A DNA stretch of 64,000 nt, from assembly GCA_030867875.1 (NCBI GenBank), contig JAOWCC010000577.1:85231740-85295739 (forward strand). The letters run 5' to 3'. This document shows, one piece after another, positions 52,741 through 63,089 of this stretch (the first letter of the stretch is position 1; each line of letters opens with the position of its first letter). The position numbers and the translations under genes were made by a program. The DNA is from Actinernus sp. WN-2022 (lineage: Eukaryota; Cnidaria; Anthozoa; Actiniaria; Actinernidae). The notes below the pieces were generated by a model. It ran no database searches. It saw only the letters and a program-made list of their open reading frames with translations, and was not told where the DNA came from.

Positions 52741-54388
52741 AAATTAGCGGTCTCAAAGTCCCAGCGTAACTGTAATAGGACTGGTACCGAGTGTGTAAAT
52801 TTAATCGAATTTAATAAAATTGATAACTAATTTGATTTTTAAATGAATCCCACCACAACAAAGACCACAACGAAATTAGTATGTTTAACGAGTGTGAAGA
52901 TGTTTAAGTAAATAAGAATTGAATAGCAAGCATTTAAAAATCACAAAAACCTAACCCCTCCAAATGTTCAGACACTTCCTAGTCAGTTCTTATTTACTCA
53001 AATATCTTCAAACTCGGTAAACATAATAATTTCCATGTGGTCTTTCTTGTGGTGGGGTTCATATTTTAAAAATAAAATACAATTAGTTTTGTATTCGTTT
53101 AAATGTGCACACTCGGTCCTTTTGTAGTTTACGAAATGGCTAATATAGTTTGTTAGTTTGGGGCGGAGATAATGGCTATCAGTTTCCAAAGAGCAAGTTC
53201 TCTCCTGTTATCAAGATGGCGAGCAGCAAATAATGTTCTTCTATTGGTCTTCGATAAAGTCAAGCAGTCGGTTCAAAAGATCAATTAGCATTTACAATTA
53301 CATCCTCAATTACAGTTGATTTCCGGTGTTTAAACTTCACCGGGGAGAACATCATTTTTTTATTTGTGCTGGGAATCGTAAGAACATGTCGGGAATTGCT
53401 AGGCTCAGGGAATTCACCGCCGGGAGATCGTTGATATGTCGGGACAAAATGAAAATAAATCGGGACAACTTTTGAGAAAACACACCACAGCTCAAACAGG
53501 CTTCAGTCGCACGATAGCCTCAAAACTACAAAATAACACCTTGGCATTCCCAATAATACATTTTTCCTGCGAAAGAGCTACTGTAGGTTTTCTTCCTTAA
53601 CTGGGCAGCAGCATTCACTAGTATAACATAAGTCGAGATGTTCAAAGCTTTTCACATTTCCTATTTAAACCAGGACAGGGATAATTTTTGATCAGGATAT
53701 TTAACCTACAGTAGTTATTGACTATTGTCGACAGTGTAGTCTAGATCACTGCAGCGCTGTCTGAGAAGGGTGTGTATTTGTGTTACCACAGGTCTCATAC
53801 AAAAACGCATATCGATAATAAGTGTTCAAAACTCAAGTGGGACAACGAACGTAGCGAAGTTTTTATATCATTATTCATGTTTACAGTATTAATCAAAATT
53901 ACAATGCAAATACGATGCAAATACACAAACATACAAGAACTGTTGACTGGAAAGGGCACTGTTAAGATTCTATATAGCCAGGATAGGAGCCTGGTAAGAG
54001 CTACAGTCATAAGTGACCGCCTATTTTGAAGATAGCTAGACTGCGTTGCAACACAGCTAGCCCAGTCTTTAATAGTCCGTCTTTCACGTTAAGAAATCAC
54101 CACCGTGCGTGTTGACTACAGACCCCGTATATATTCAAAAACCTCAGCGAGAAAGCGAAGTTGCTACTACAACAATACACACACTCACACAGCCATCTTG
54201 TCGCTGGTATTCACGAGAATCGGATAGTCACAGCTGAATCGCACTAGTGCATTTGCGAAATCAGACGCTGATTGGTTGAGAGGAGTGGTATTTCAGAATC
54301 ACCACTGTAGGCTACACGCGCTATTTATAACTACAAAATATAAAACAAAGTACTGAATTATCAAGTAATTCATCGGACTTTGCGATTC

Positions 54389-54507
54389 AAGGAAATCACA
54401 TGCCTGACTCGGTAATTCCTTGTTAAATTGCACTCGAAAACCGATATTTTCGGTTTTCCAGTTGTGCAATTTAACGTGGAATTACCGAGTCAGGCATGTG
54501 ATTTTCC
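54389..54507. mobile_element. Foldback MITE/hairpin, 55-bp arms
   Basis: GGAAATCACATGCCTGACTC with TCGGTAATTCC and TTAAATTGCAC is mirrored on the right, around CCGATATTTTCGG. Few mismatches. Confidence 0.88.
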
Positions 54508-54703
54508 TATAATATTTAACATCAAGCTGAGGCTAATTTTGAGTAAACGCGTCTGTAGTCATCGCATCCAGCGGTAATTCCTGAAACTGGAGTATTAGTG
54601 TTGAAATAGCGCTTTTTGGAGGCATTATTCGAAGGATGACAGTAAACAAATTAGCGCTATTTAAAGAAAGTAAAACGCTACTGTTTTTATTTTTTACTTT
54701 CAG

Positions 54704-54979
54704 GAGGAACTGGCGACATAGGTTATGCTGCTTGTATGGTGTACCCTAAAATGGACATCACAGTTCTCGATCTACCACAAGTGGTCAAGTGTTCGTCCCA
54801 CTTCAGACCGTCCATAGCCGAGTGTCCGAACCAACAGAATGTCAGTTTCTTGGCTTTCGACTTCTTTAAAGATGACCTACCAACCGCTGACCTGTACGTA
54901 CTGTCTCATATCCTGCATGACTGGGGCCAAGAAAAGATTGACCAGTTGCTTGCTAAGATATTCAAAAGCCTTGATTCAG
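54704..54979 (+). pseudogene. Acetylserotonin O-methyltransferase-like, exon 2
   Basis: Acceptor TTTCAG then GAGGAACTGGCGAC gives the rest of the SAM motif (GGTGDIGYA). The Rossmann core follows: YPKMDITVLDLPQVV, FLAFDFFKDDLPTADLYVLS and HILHDWGQEKIDQLL. LDLPQV and HILHDW are hallmarks of COMT/ASMT-type methyltransferases, the H of HDW being the usual catalytic-base position. The donor CAG|GTGAGA follows at 54980. The last exon, which normally carries the (G)ALLI.E strand, was not found in the remaining 9 kb. Confidence 0.85.
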
Positions 54980-55361
54980 GTGAGAGTTAAAACACTTTGT
55001 ACATATGTTAGTGCTAACTAGGCACTAGGCACATATGTTAGTGCTAACTAGGCAAGCGCTCCAAACGTCTATTATACTTCCACCTCGTTTCTCATTAACA
55101 ATTAGATTGCGAGCTCGAGGTTAATATTAAACATACAGTGTGTCCGTCGAGGAACTATTATAACAATAGAGTGTGTCTGTCGAGGGAATAACAATTTCAG
55201 TTTCAGTTAACTTTTTTGCCAAAAACAAGTAGTAAAGAAAAGGTACATATTTATTATATAGTATAATAATAAATATCTAGTACAAAGTAAATTTACCCCC
55301 CTTTGGGCCTGTCACGGGATCAAAGAGATTAATTGCACAACTGACCCGCATTTATTCATTG
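54980..55361. other. No supported gene
   Basis: Includes duplicated caggcacatatgttagtgct-like words near 55005-55050 and gtgtccgtcgagg/gtgtctgtcgagg near 55140-55180. Confidence 0.45.
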
Positions 55362-55388
55362 AGAAAGGTAGATCTCATTTCACTTTAA
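55362..55388 (+). repeat. Direct repeat (left piece), broken by a Harbinger-like insertion
   Basis: aaaggtagatctcatttcac plus tttaa, continued at 57192 with taagctgt and gcatgaggtcctaatcgctt. The uninterrupted copy is at 57836-57930. Confidence 0.75.
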
Positions 55389-57191
55389 AGGCGCTGTGTC
55401 GCGGTACTGCGCATGTCACAGTCTCCAGACATTGAATTGAGAGCTGTATTGTGTAACATCCAATGAGAATCAATCAAAGTAAATTGCCGGAAACGCCACA
55501 AAGTTCGCCACACTGCCGTGATTCACAGATTGTAGTTTTACACAGTATATGGCGAGATTTACAAGGATTTTATTCTTCCTACATCCAAGGTAAACAGCAT
55601 TGAGTAAAGGATGGTTTCTATATTTCATTACTTGCTTGTTTTTTTTTTTGCTGTTTCCAGTCGTAACAGTCCGAATTTGACCAAAGTGAAACGAGCTGTT
55701 CGCGTCCGTAGATATATATTTCTTCGATATGCACTTTTGACATGATATAATTCTTCAAATGGCACCATTGTTTTATTTCTACATGTTTAATAATACAGTT
55801 CTCTGCTGTAAAAAAAATAGAACATTCTATGGAAGATTTCTTGTCCTAAAGGTTGGAAACGTAACACATGCATTTGACGCTAGAAAGTTCAGTACTCGCG
55901 GAAGTACGCAAGGTTAATTACTAGTGGCAGTTTACTAGTTTGCACTATCGGCTGTTATGAACTGGAAACTTACTTTCACAGCTTAATATGTACGTCGATT
56001 GGTCAGAAGGATATCTTGTTTAAAATGCTCGGTCCTCAGGGCATCAGGAAATTTTTAAACGGGAGTTTTCGTACAGTATTTCAAGCTATGCTGTAGCGCG
56101 AGTTCAGTTAAGTCACAAATATCCGTGAAACTAATAGCGCGTTCATTATTATCAGTTTGCTCTATGGGTTCTCATGTATTCAATAATTCCTTCTGGAGCT
56201 TCATATGTATGTCGATTGGTCACAATAATTTCCTCTTTCAGTTTTTCCCGTTAGTTTGGACATTAGGGATATATCCTTGGAGATTTCGTACAGTTTAGCG
56301 ACCGTGTGTCGAAAGTAGAAAAGTTCGTTTGCCACAAAAGTGCGTAAACTGTCACAAGCGGTTTCATATCAGTTCGATGTTTGACTCTCATGTAGTCGAT
56401 GATAACTTATATAGCTCCATATGTATGTCGATTGCTCACAAGGATTTCCTCTTTCAGTTTTTCCCGTTAGTTTGGACATTAGGGATTTATTATTGGAGAT
56501 TTCGTACAGTTTAGCGACCGTATGTCGAAAGTAGAAAAGTTCGCTTGTCACGAAAGTGCGAATACTGACAATCGGTTTCATAGCAGTTCGATGTTTGCAG
56601 ACTCTCCGGCACGGAGCCTGCGTGCAGACGTTCGCTCACAAGGCTATCGTATTTGAGTTCATGAGGTTGTTTCGCCAGCAAAGAAAGGTTTTATCTAACT
56701 TTTCGTACAGTCTTTGCACTCCGGTCGGTTCATATAATTTCAGCCTAGATCGTTTCTAAGCCGTAGATATATATTTCTTCGTATCGCTGTTGAAACTGCC
56801 ATATCATTTATAATATGAATTGAAAAGTTTCCATGTGTTTCGTGAACTCTACTAGACATCCAAACCCTCTTCGCTTCTGGTTGGAATGCCAAAAAGCTTC
56901 CAATTTCTTGCGTTCTTCGGCTGCTGTATTCAGAGTTCTCAGTGGCGGTCTTCCCCGCCGGGTTGCAGTCTGCAACGACTAATTTTGAATAAACAAATAA
57001 TTAAAACCTATTTAAGCACATCTTACGTTTCCATAAATGACCAAAGGAGGCAAGGATGAGTTAAAAAAGAACACTGATGGAAGTCGATGTAAAAATCGGT
57101 ATTTCACCGCTCTGAGAATTTCGTTCCGAGCTAGAACATAATTAAAATCATCAGATTTTGACACATGCGCAGTACCGTGACACAGCGCCTA
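55389..57191. mobile_element. Harbinger-like element with TAA target duplication (1.8 kb)
   Basis: Ends AGGCGCTGTGTCGCGGTAC and inverted GTACCGTGACACAGCGCCT, about 27 bp, with TAA on each side (55386-55388, 57192-57194). The intact site ctttaagctg at 57853 confirms the boundaries. No transposase is seen. Inside, two copies of a 212-bp unit (about 56200 and 56412) share tatgtatgtcgattg, cctctttcagtttttccc and gttagtttggacattaggga. Confidence 0.85.
56200..56560. repeat. 212-bp tandem duplication
   Basis: Two nearly identical copies with offset of about 212 bp, plus a diverged third near 55985 (tatgtacgtcgattggtc). Contained in the Harbinger-like element. Confidence 0.8.
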
Positions 57192-57263
57192 TAAGCTGTT
57201 TTGTTCGAATACGCATGAGGTCCTAATCGCTTGGATTATAGTTTTATTAGTTATTTTTTTGAC

Positions 57264-57840
57264 ATGGGTCGACCAAAGAAATGCAGTGGATGTGAAGTGC
57301 CACATAATCAACACAGCTTTGGGACTCCGGGTAAAGATTGCGATGGTCCGCCGATGTCGAGTGAATCCCACGAACTCGTTGTCTGCGGCTATCACGGAAG
57401 AAAACGCAATCGATTGTTGAGTCAATGGCGACCTTAGCGCAAGAAGTAAAGATCTTGCGTACCTAAAACGCGCAGATTCGGGATTTGGTGCATTCGACTC
57501 GGGATTCGACTGTTCCAGTTACTACAGAGTCTAATCCAGCCGCGCCTTCTCCAGCTACCCAAATTAGTAATCGGGTCAGGTTGCCGGAGCTTCGAGCGAT
57601 GCAGGATCTTGTCGCTTCGGTGGATCGTCGAGTGGCGCATCTCGACATCTCGAGTCAAAATGCCGAGAGGAATTGTCTGGCGTCGACCGCGGCTAAAGCT
57701 CGTAAGGGTAAGTTTAAATCCGGCAAAGAGGACCGTCCTACCTCCGTTGTTTTACACAAGCAGTTATGACCGCAGAGGTTTCTATGCCTGACCCATATGG
57801 CAAAGGAAACGAAGTATGAACATTTTACATGGGAAAGGTA
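57264..57840 (+). pseudogene. Gag-like protein of a retroelement (frameshift and stops)
   Basis: ATG at 57264: MGRPKKCSGCEVPHNQHSFG, a small Cys/His-rich N-terminus (CSGC...H...C). A frame slip near 57420 leads to MATLAQEVKILRT, a stop, then NAQIRDLVHSTRD, the coiled-coil-like LPELRAMQDLVASVDRRVAH and a basic KARKGKFKSGKED. VVLHKQL*PQRFLCLTH shows a Trp-to-stop change at 57767-57769. It ends HFTWE where the right-hand direct repeat begins. The style is that of cnidarian DIRS or Gypsy gag proteins, but the family is inferred. Confidence 0.55.
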
Positions 57841-57930
57841 TATCTCATTTCACTTTAAGCTGTAGCTGTTCGAGTACGCACGAGATCCTAATCGCTTGGA
57901 TTATAGTTTTATTAGTTAATTTTCCCGCCC
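57836..57930 (+). repeat. Direct repeat (right copy, uninterrupted)
   Basis: ggaaaggtatatctcatttc, acttta, agctgt, gagatcctaatcgcttggat and tatagttttattagtt match 55362-55388 plus 57192-57262. The pair flanks the gag-like remnant, so it may be an LTR or a DIRS-type repeat. Confidence 0.75.
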
Positions 57931-58201
57931 ACCCACCGCAGAGAGGTTTATTCATATCATTTATTGTGATTTAGTTGTCGTTGTTCAATAAACTTATCTC
58001 TTGTGCCAAAAACGAAATAGTGTCTCTTGTGCGTTCAGTTGTGGAATTGTTAGATAAATACGAAATAATGGCGAGGATACCTCTCTAGAAGCCATGGGGC
58101 TTATTGGTTGAGGATCCTCCTAAATATGAGCATCAATCAACTGGCGTTACACACGGTTATGTGAGCTATAGGAAAAGCGGAAAAATATATAATTCACATA
58201 A
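57931..58201. other. No supported gene
   Basis: AATAAACTTATC at 57988 resembles a poly(A) signal of the preceding retroelement. Otherwise featureless. Confidence 0.45.
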
Positions 58202-58497
58202 TCAAGCACGATTTTGATTTTCTCTTAGGTATCTCTTGTAAGATGTTTTGAAGACACTTATGTTAGCAGCTGTTTTAATGGCAGTTGGTAATGCATTCCA
58301 GACCTTTGGACCTTGAAAGTGTATAATAATTGTAAATTGTTTGATATTAGTTCTACAGGCATGAGGCCGGTAGAACTCTGGGATCTGCATGATTGCATGA
58401 GTAATTATATGAATTTGATTACTTCTTTGGAAAGTTTGCTCAAAGGACCGTGGTAGCAATCTGTTATGGTAAAAATACATAAAGTTCCAACTTGGAG
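58202..58497 (-). pseudogene. Tail of an older LINE, downstream of the nested full-length LINE
   Basis: The minus strand reads LQVGTL and, after a slip, MYFYHNRLLPRSFEQTF to ACRTNIKQFTIIIHFQGPKV and WNALPTAIKT, ending near 58202. It is the C-terminus expected after the piece at 63090-64000 (NLQRINLLQNKAVRTI). The LINE between them interrupted it. Confidence 0.82.
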
Positions 58498-58827
58498 AGG
58501 GTATATACAGAAAATATCTAGAATGTTTAGTTTACAAAAGAGTGTATCTAAGTATTTTATTATTTGTTTGCCACAGTGTACAATAACATAAACAGTATAA
58601 TTTGTGGGGGGAAAACAGTGACGAGGAAGCCTAAACGAGAAACCGTAAGGCTTATGGAAGTTCAGGCTTCCCCTTACATACGAGATTACAAATAATTAAA
58701 TAAACATTACAGGAGATGGCGGTTACATATATTAAAGCTAAGATAAACAAGGGAGCTCTGTACATACATTACAGCAAGAGAGTATATAGACAAGGAAGCT
58801 GTATTCTAAATGGCAGTAATTAAGTTG

Positions 58828-59751
58828 TCAATATGACGTTAATAAGAATATTTTTAAGTTTGATTTAAAGTTTTTTAAGCTAGAAGAATTTGTCAACTCA
58901 TCGTTTAATGAGTTCCAAAGTTGCGGGCCTTGATATTTAATGCAAAATTGTTTGAGTCTAGTTCTACAAAAGTGGGAACGAAGTCTAGAAGCATTTCTGG
59001 TATTATAATTATGTAATTGTTTGCCGGAAGTAAACAGACCATTGAAACTAGAAGGAAGTAAATGATTAGAATAAGAGTACATAAAAATGCCAGTTTGCAG
59101 TGAATTGATTTCAAAGACTTTCAATATCTCTAATTGTTTAAAAATAGGACCAGAGGGAGCATCAAAATGTGTGTTTTCTATTGTCCTTACAACACGTTTT
59201 TGTAGGAGCAGTAGTCTACGAAGATTAGTTGGGTAGGTTGAAGCCCAAACTATATTACAGTAATGCAAATATGGATAGATTAAAGAGTAGTATAGTGAAA
59301 GCAATGATTTCCTAGGTAAATAAAAACTTGATTTGTATATGATTCCAACTGACTTTGAAATTTTAGTTGTTATATAATTTATATGAGGCTTCCAGGCTAG
59401 GTTTTGATCAATTATAACTCCTAAAAACGAGGTTTGTGATACCTGTTTAATTTTAATACCATCAATTAATAGGGGGTCAATTGTGTAATTCGGTCTCTGT
59501 CGTGATTTAAATACCATGACATTTGTCTTTTTTGAGTTTAGTGAAAGTTTATTTGCTTTAAACCAGGTGGAAACTTTAATCATTTCAGTGTTGAGTACGT
59601 TAAACAAAGAATTAGGATCTTTATGAGACAAAAAAACGTTCGTATCATCTGCAAATAAAATAAATTTTAATATATTTGAGGCATTTGAAATATCATTTAT
59701 ATACAAAAGAAAGAAAAGTGGTCCAAGTATTGAATCTGAGGAACGCCACAA
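58828..59751 (-). pseudogene. LINE ORF2, RT second half and C-terminus
   Basis: Reads SDSILGPLFFLLYINDISNA, then FILFADDTNVF (catalytic ADD), VSTWFKANKLSLNSKKTNVM, VSQTSFLGVIIDQNLAWKPH and the tail LHNYNTRNASRLRSHFCRTR with YQGPQLWNSLND. A one-base deletion just upstream (PQGSILGP became PQ|SDSILGP) separates it from 59697-60575. Confidence 0.92.
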
Positions 59752-60575
59752 GCGATATTTTGGTGAGAGGAACTAGAGTCATTGTATTGTACAAATTGTT
59801 TTCTGTTCGTAAAATAGCTTTTTACCCATTCAAGAGCGATTCCACGTATACCATAGTGATAGAGCTTATCAAATAAGATGCGATGGTTAACCGTGTCAAA
59901 GGCTTTAGATAAATCAAGAAAAATACCAGCAGTAAAATCTTGTTGGTCTATTGCAGTAGACACATTATCTAGTAATTGTAGAAGCGCAAATGACGTAGAG
60001 TGATTTTTTCTAAATCCATATTGATTGTGATATAAAATATATTTAGCATTTATAAAGTCGTAAATTCGGTTGTAGACAACCCTTTCTAGAAATTTCGAAA
60101 AGCAAGGTAGAATAGATATCGGTCTGTAATTATTAAAAAACATTGGATCATCTGCTTTGAATGTAGGAACGACTTTAGCAATCTTCATACTATCAGGGAC
60201 AATACCCGTAGTTAGAGATAGGTTGATAATATACTTAAGTGGCTCAGAGATACTAAGTATAGATTGTTTAACTGTTGTTATTGATACATTATCATGCCCA
60301 GAGGCTTTACCTGATTTAAGAGTATTACATATATCTTCTATCTCATTTTTTGTAACGGGTTTAAGAAAGATACTAGATTGATAATTACCCGATAGGAATG
60401 ATGTGTGAGATATAGGAGTATCAGGGATTTGATCAGCTAAATTTACAGCAACATTTGTAAAATTACTACAGAATCGATTAGCAATTTCTAAAGGATCAGT
60501 AATTTCATTATTATTATGCATGAACGTTGAGGGTAGTTTAGACCTGGATTTACGTCTGTGAATTATCTCATTCAA
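59697..60575 (-). pseudogene. LINE ORF2, RT first half
   Basis: Fingers and palm: FKADDPMFFNNYRPISILPC, QYGFRKNHSTSFALLQLL and AGIFLDLSKAFDTVNHRILF (motif A with the first catalytic Asp). It ends in the GVPQ frameshift. Upstream, a Trp-to-stop change (KQT*RLLNEII) at about 60580 divides it from the endonuclease half in the same frame. Confidence 0.92.
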
Positions 60576-62113
60576 TAATCTCTAAGTTTGCTTCATGTTA
60601 TTTCGCACCTTTACAAGTTGCGATTCATAATAATTACGTTTCGAAATTCTTAACAAATGATTTAGTTTATTCTTATAATTTTTATACTTAAAGTCGTTAC
60701 GTGGACAAGGGTTTCTAAGGAACCGTTTATAAAGTTTGTTTTTCTTGCTAATTGATTTCATAAGAGCGCTCGATATCCATGGTTTTTTAAGTGAAATTAA
60801 AGCTTTTTTATTTAATTTTCTAAAAGGAAAAGAATCGTTGTAGGTTTTAGTGAATTTGTTTACAAATACATTATACGCATCATTGGGATCACAAGAGTTA
60901 TATACTTCAGACCAGTTAATGCCATTCAAAGAATTGCCAAATTTTTCTTTGTTGGCTTCGCTAAAAACCCGCGCAAAAAGTACGTCGCTTTTTTTTGGAC
61001 TAGGAAAACTGGAGTCATTTGAAATGGAAAATACGGGAAAATGATCAGAAATGTCCGTGAAAAAGAGCCCGCTCTTTATATTGGTAAAATCATTAGTAAA
61101 AATGTTGTCAATTAGTGTTGCAGAGTTAGCGGTTATTCTCGAGGGTCTTGTAATTAGTGGGAAAAGGGAACAAGAGAACATACCATCTAGGAATTCACCC
61201 GTAACAGAGTGGCTGTCACGGTTAAGGAGATTTAGATTGAAATCTCCCATTAAGTAAGTTTGTTTTCTTTAGAAATGTTGGAAATTATTTCATTGTATTT
61301 CACAATAAAGGCATCTGAATTATTGTTAGGAGGTCTATAAACTACACCAGCAATTGTGTTTTTCCCGAGAGGATTCTGAATTTCAATAAAAAGAGCTTCA
61401 AATAAGTCAGAGCTTTTGTAATTTAAATCCTCACGAATTCTAAATTAAATTTTTTCGTCTAAGTAAATAGCCACTCCACCACCAGATTTATCTTCACGAT
61501 TTTGGTGTATAAATGTATATCCAGGAATATCAACATGACTGGATTTTTCGGTTAACCAAGTTTCTGAAAGGCCAATAAACGAGAACTTGAACGACAAACA
61601 TGACAAAAAATCAGTCAATTTATCATAATTACGCGACAAACTCCGAATATTTAAGTGCATAAATGAAAGTGAAGATGACTCTGGATATGGAGCTGAGGTA
61701 TTGAACAAGTTGTTGAACTGGTCAACGAGTAAGTAATCGCAGGTTTTAGGGCAATTGAAGTTCAAATCAGGATCTAGGTCCTGGAATAAAGTTAAATTAA
61801 CATCAGGATTATTAAATAAAGGATTGAAATTTAAAGTTGCTAACCTGTCGTAATCATAATTTAGAGAACCATTGGCTAGCTCATAAATACAGTAGTCGAA
61901 ATAATCATCGTCAAGATGGTTGAAAGGAAAAGAACATTTTAAACAATTTGAACACAGCCAAGAGGGTAGTTTTTGCGCTAGGTTCCAGTCAGAGAGATTA
62001 TTAAGACATGTACATTTAACATGATAGTAACAAAAGCAGTGTGAACATTGAGTATATCTTTGATTTTCCCTGACTGACTTCGCGCAAAATTTACAAACTA
62101 AAGGTAAATTCAT
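60576..62113 (-). pseudogene. LINE ORF2, PHD-like finger and APE endonuclease
   Basis: ATG at 62113. Residues about 7-56 form a PHD-type zinc finger (CKFC, CSHCFCYYHVKCTC, WLCSNC: Cys4-His-Cys3). The endonuclease follows: SFMHLNIRSLSRNYDKL, FSFIGLSETWL, VAGVVYRPPNN-type text, MGDFNLNLLNRDS (GDFN), LIDNIFTND and TDISDHFPVF (SDH). Breaks: an EKI*FRIREDL stop near 61448 and a one-base loss near 61263. The nuclease nicks target DNA for target-primed reverse transcription. A PHD finger in front of the nuclease is uncommon; in CR1-like elements it is usually in ORF1. Confidence 0.88.
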
Positions 62114-62152
62114 TTAAAATGAGATTTAGAGTACTTACTATAATAGAAGAAA

Positions 62153-62907
62153 TTACGTAGAGTGCCTATTTTTAATTACGAGTTTGTCCAACACGAAATA
62201 TGCAATCTTTCCTTGTTCCTTGGCTTCTCTTAACTTGGGATATAGGGCCTTTCGTTTCTGTATAGTCTCCGCCGCTACGTCTTCATTCACGAAAAGTCCT
62301 TCAGGCTTCAAAATTCTCGCTTGCTTGAGTATTAGTTCCTTCTCCTTCCAATCGTAGAGCCTACATATGACAGTCTTAGGGCCGGGGCGGGGAGTGCCAT
62401 CAGGTTTCGTTGAGCTTCCTATACGGTGCGCTCTTTCAATTTGTGGCTCAGAGTCTAGGCGAAGCTTCTCTTTCAAGATTCGTTTGGTCTTTGTTTCAGT
62501 TTCCTCCCATGTTTCTTTCCTGGTAGATTCAGGGATACCAGATATTCTAATGTTATTTCTGCGACTCTGGTTTTCAAGGTAAGTTGCCTTCTCGCTGTAC
62601 TTCGAGACCGATTTCTTAATTTCTCCAATATCCTGCGAAATATTGGCCAGAAGTTGATCTTTGGCTTCGAGATTACGCCATGTGACTCGATATCCTTTTG
62701 CGAGTATTCTAGACTGGCACGTAGGTTTGCGACGTCCGTGACTAGGTTATCGACACGGTTAATCGTAGAGTTCACTAATGAGTCGATCAGTGATTTGAAT
62801 AAGGTTTCCTGTGCTGACATCATTGCCTTAACGGTGGATAGCGAGACGAACTCGCTCTCGCCGAGAACCTCATCAGTCGATTTCCCCTTTGTAGATTTCG
62901 GTGGCAT
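62153..62907 (-). pseudogene. LINE ORF1 with coiled coil and L1-like RNA-binding domain
   Basis: ATG at 62907 (MPPKSTKGKSTDEVLG). A coiled-coil stretch (TVKAMMSAQETLFKSLIDSL, TINRVDNLVTDVANLRASLE) leads, after a frame slip near 62695, to NISQDIGEIKKSVSKYSEKA and ENQSRRNNIRISGIPESTRK, the signature of L1-type ORF1p RRM proteins. Then ILKEKLRLDSEPQIERAHRI and TVICRLYDWKEKELIL, ending at 62153. It packages LINE RNA as a trimer in L1; the same role is inferred here. Confidence 0.85.
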
Positions 62908-63089
62908 TATGCAGTTGATAATATATTATATCATCAGATTAGATCAGTATACTTTTGAGAAATACTATAGTGTAGTGGAAATTACAAATTTCAAACTAAC
63001 TTCCAGTAAATGAGTTTGGGAGCAGTCAGTAGTTGGGAGCAAACAAAAGTACGTCCGACCGCCATTCCTGGTTTGCTAGGAGCTCTATT

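Larger units (their letters stand above)
50439..54703 (+). other. 4.3-kb intron, filled with MITEs
   Basis: Bounded by GTTAGT and TTTTTTACTTTCAG. It contains the hAT-like element (50553-51001), G-rich repeats (51680-51870), a GCCGGC repeat cluster (52640-52740) and a hairpin (54389-54507). No alternative exon recognised. Confidence 0.7.
58498..63010 (-). mobile_element. Near full-length LINE (L2/CR1/Jockey group)
   Basis: Minus strand, about 4.5 kb: 5' UTR, ORF1 (62907 down to 62153), ORF2 (62113 down to 58828), 3' UTR with a hairpin (gacgaggaagcc ... ggcttcccc near 58620-58670). Exact ends are not defined, and no clear target duplication was found. A few point disruptions make it a recently dead copy. 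It lies inside an older LINE of the same strand. Confidence 0.8.
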
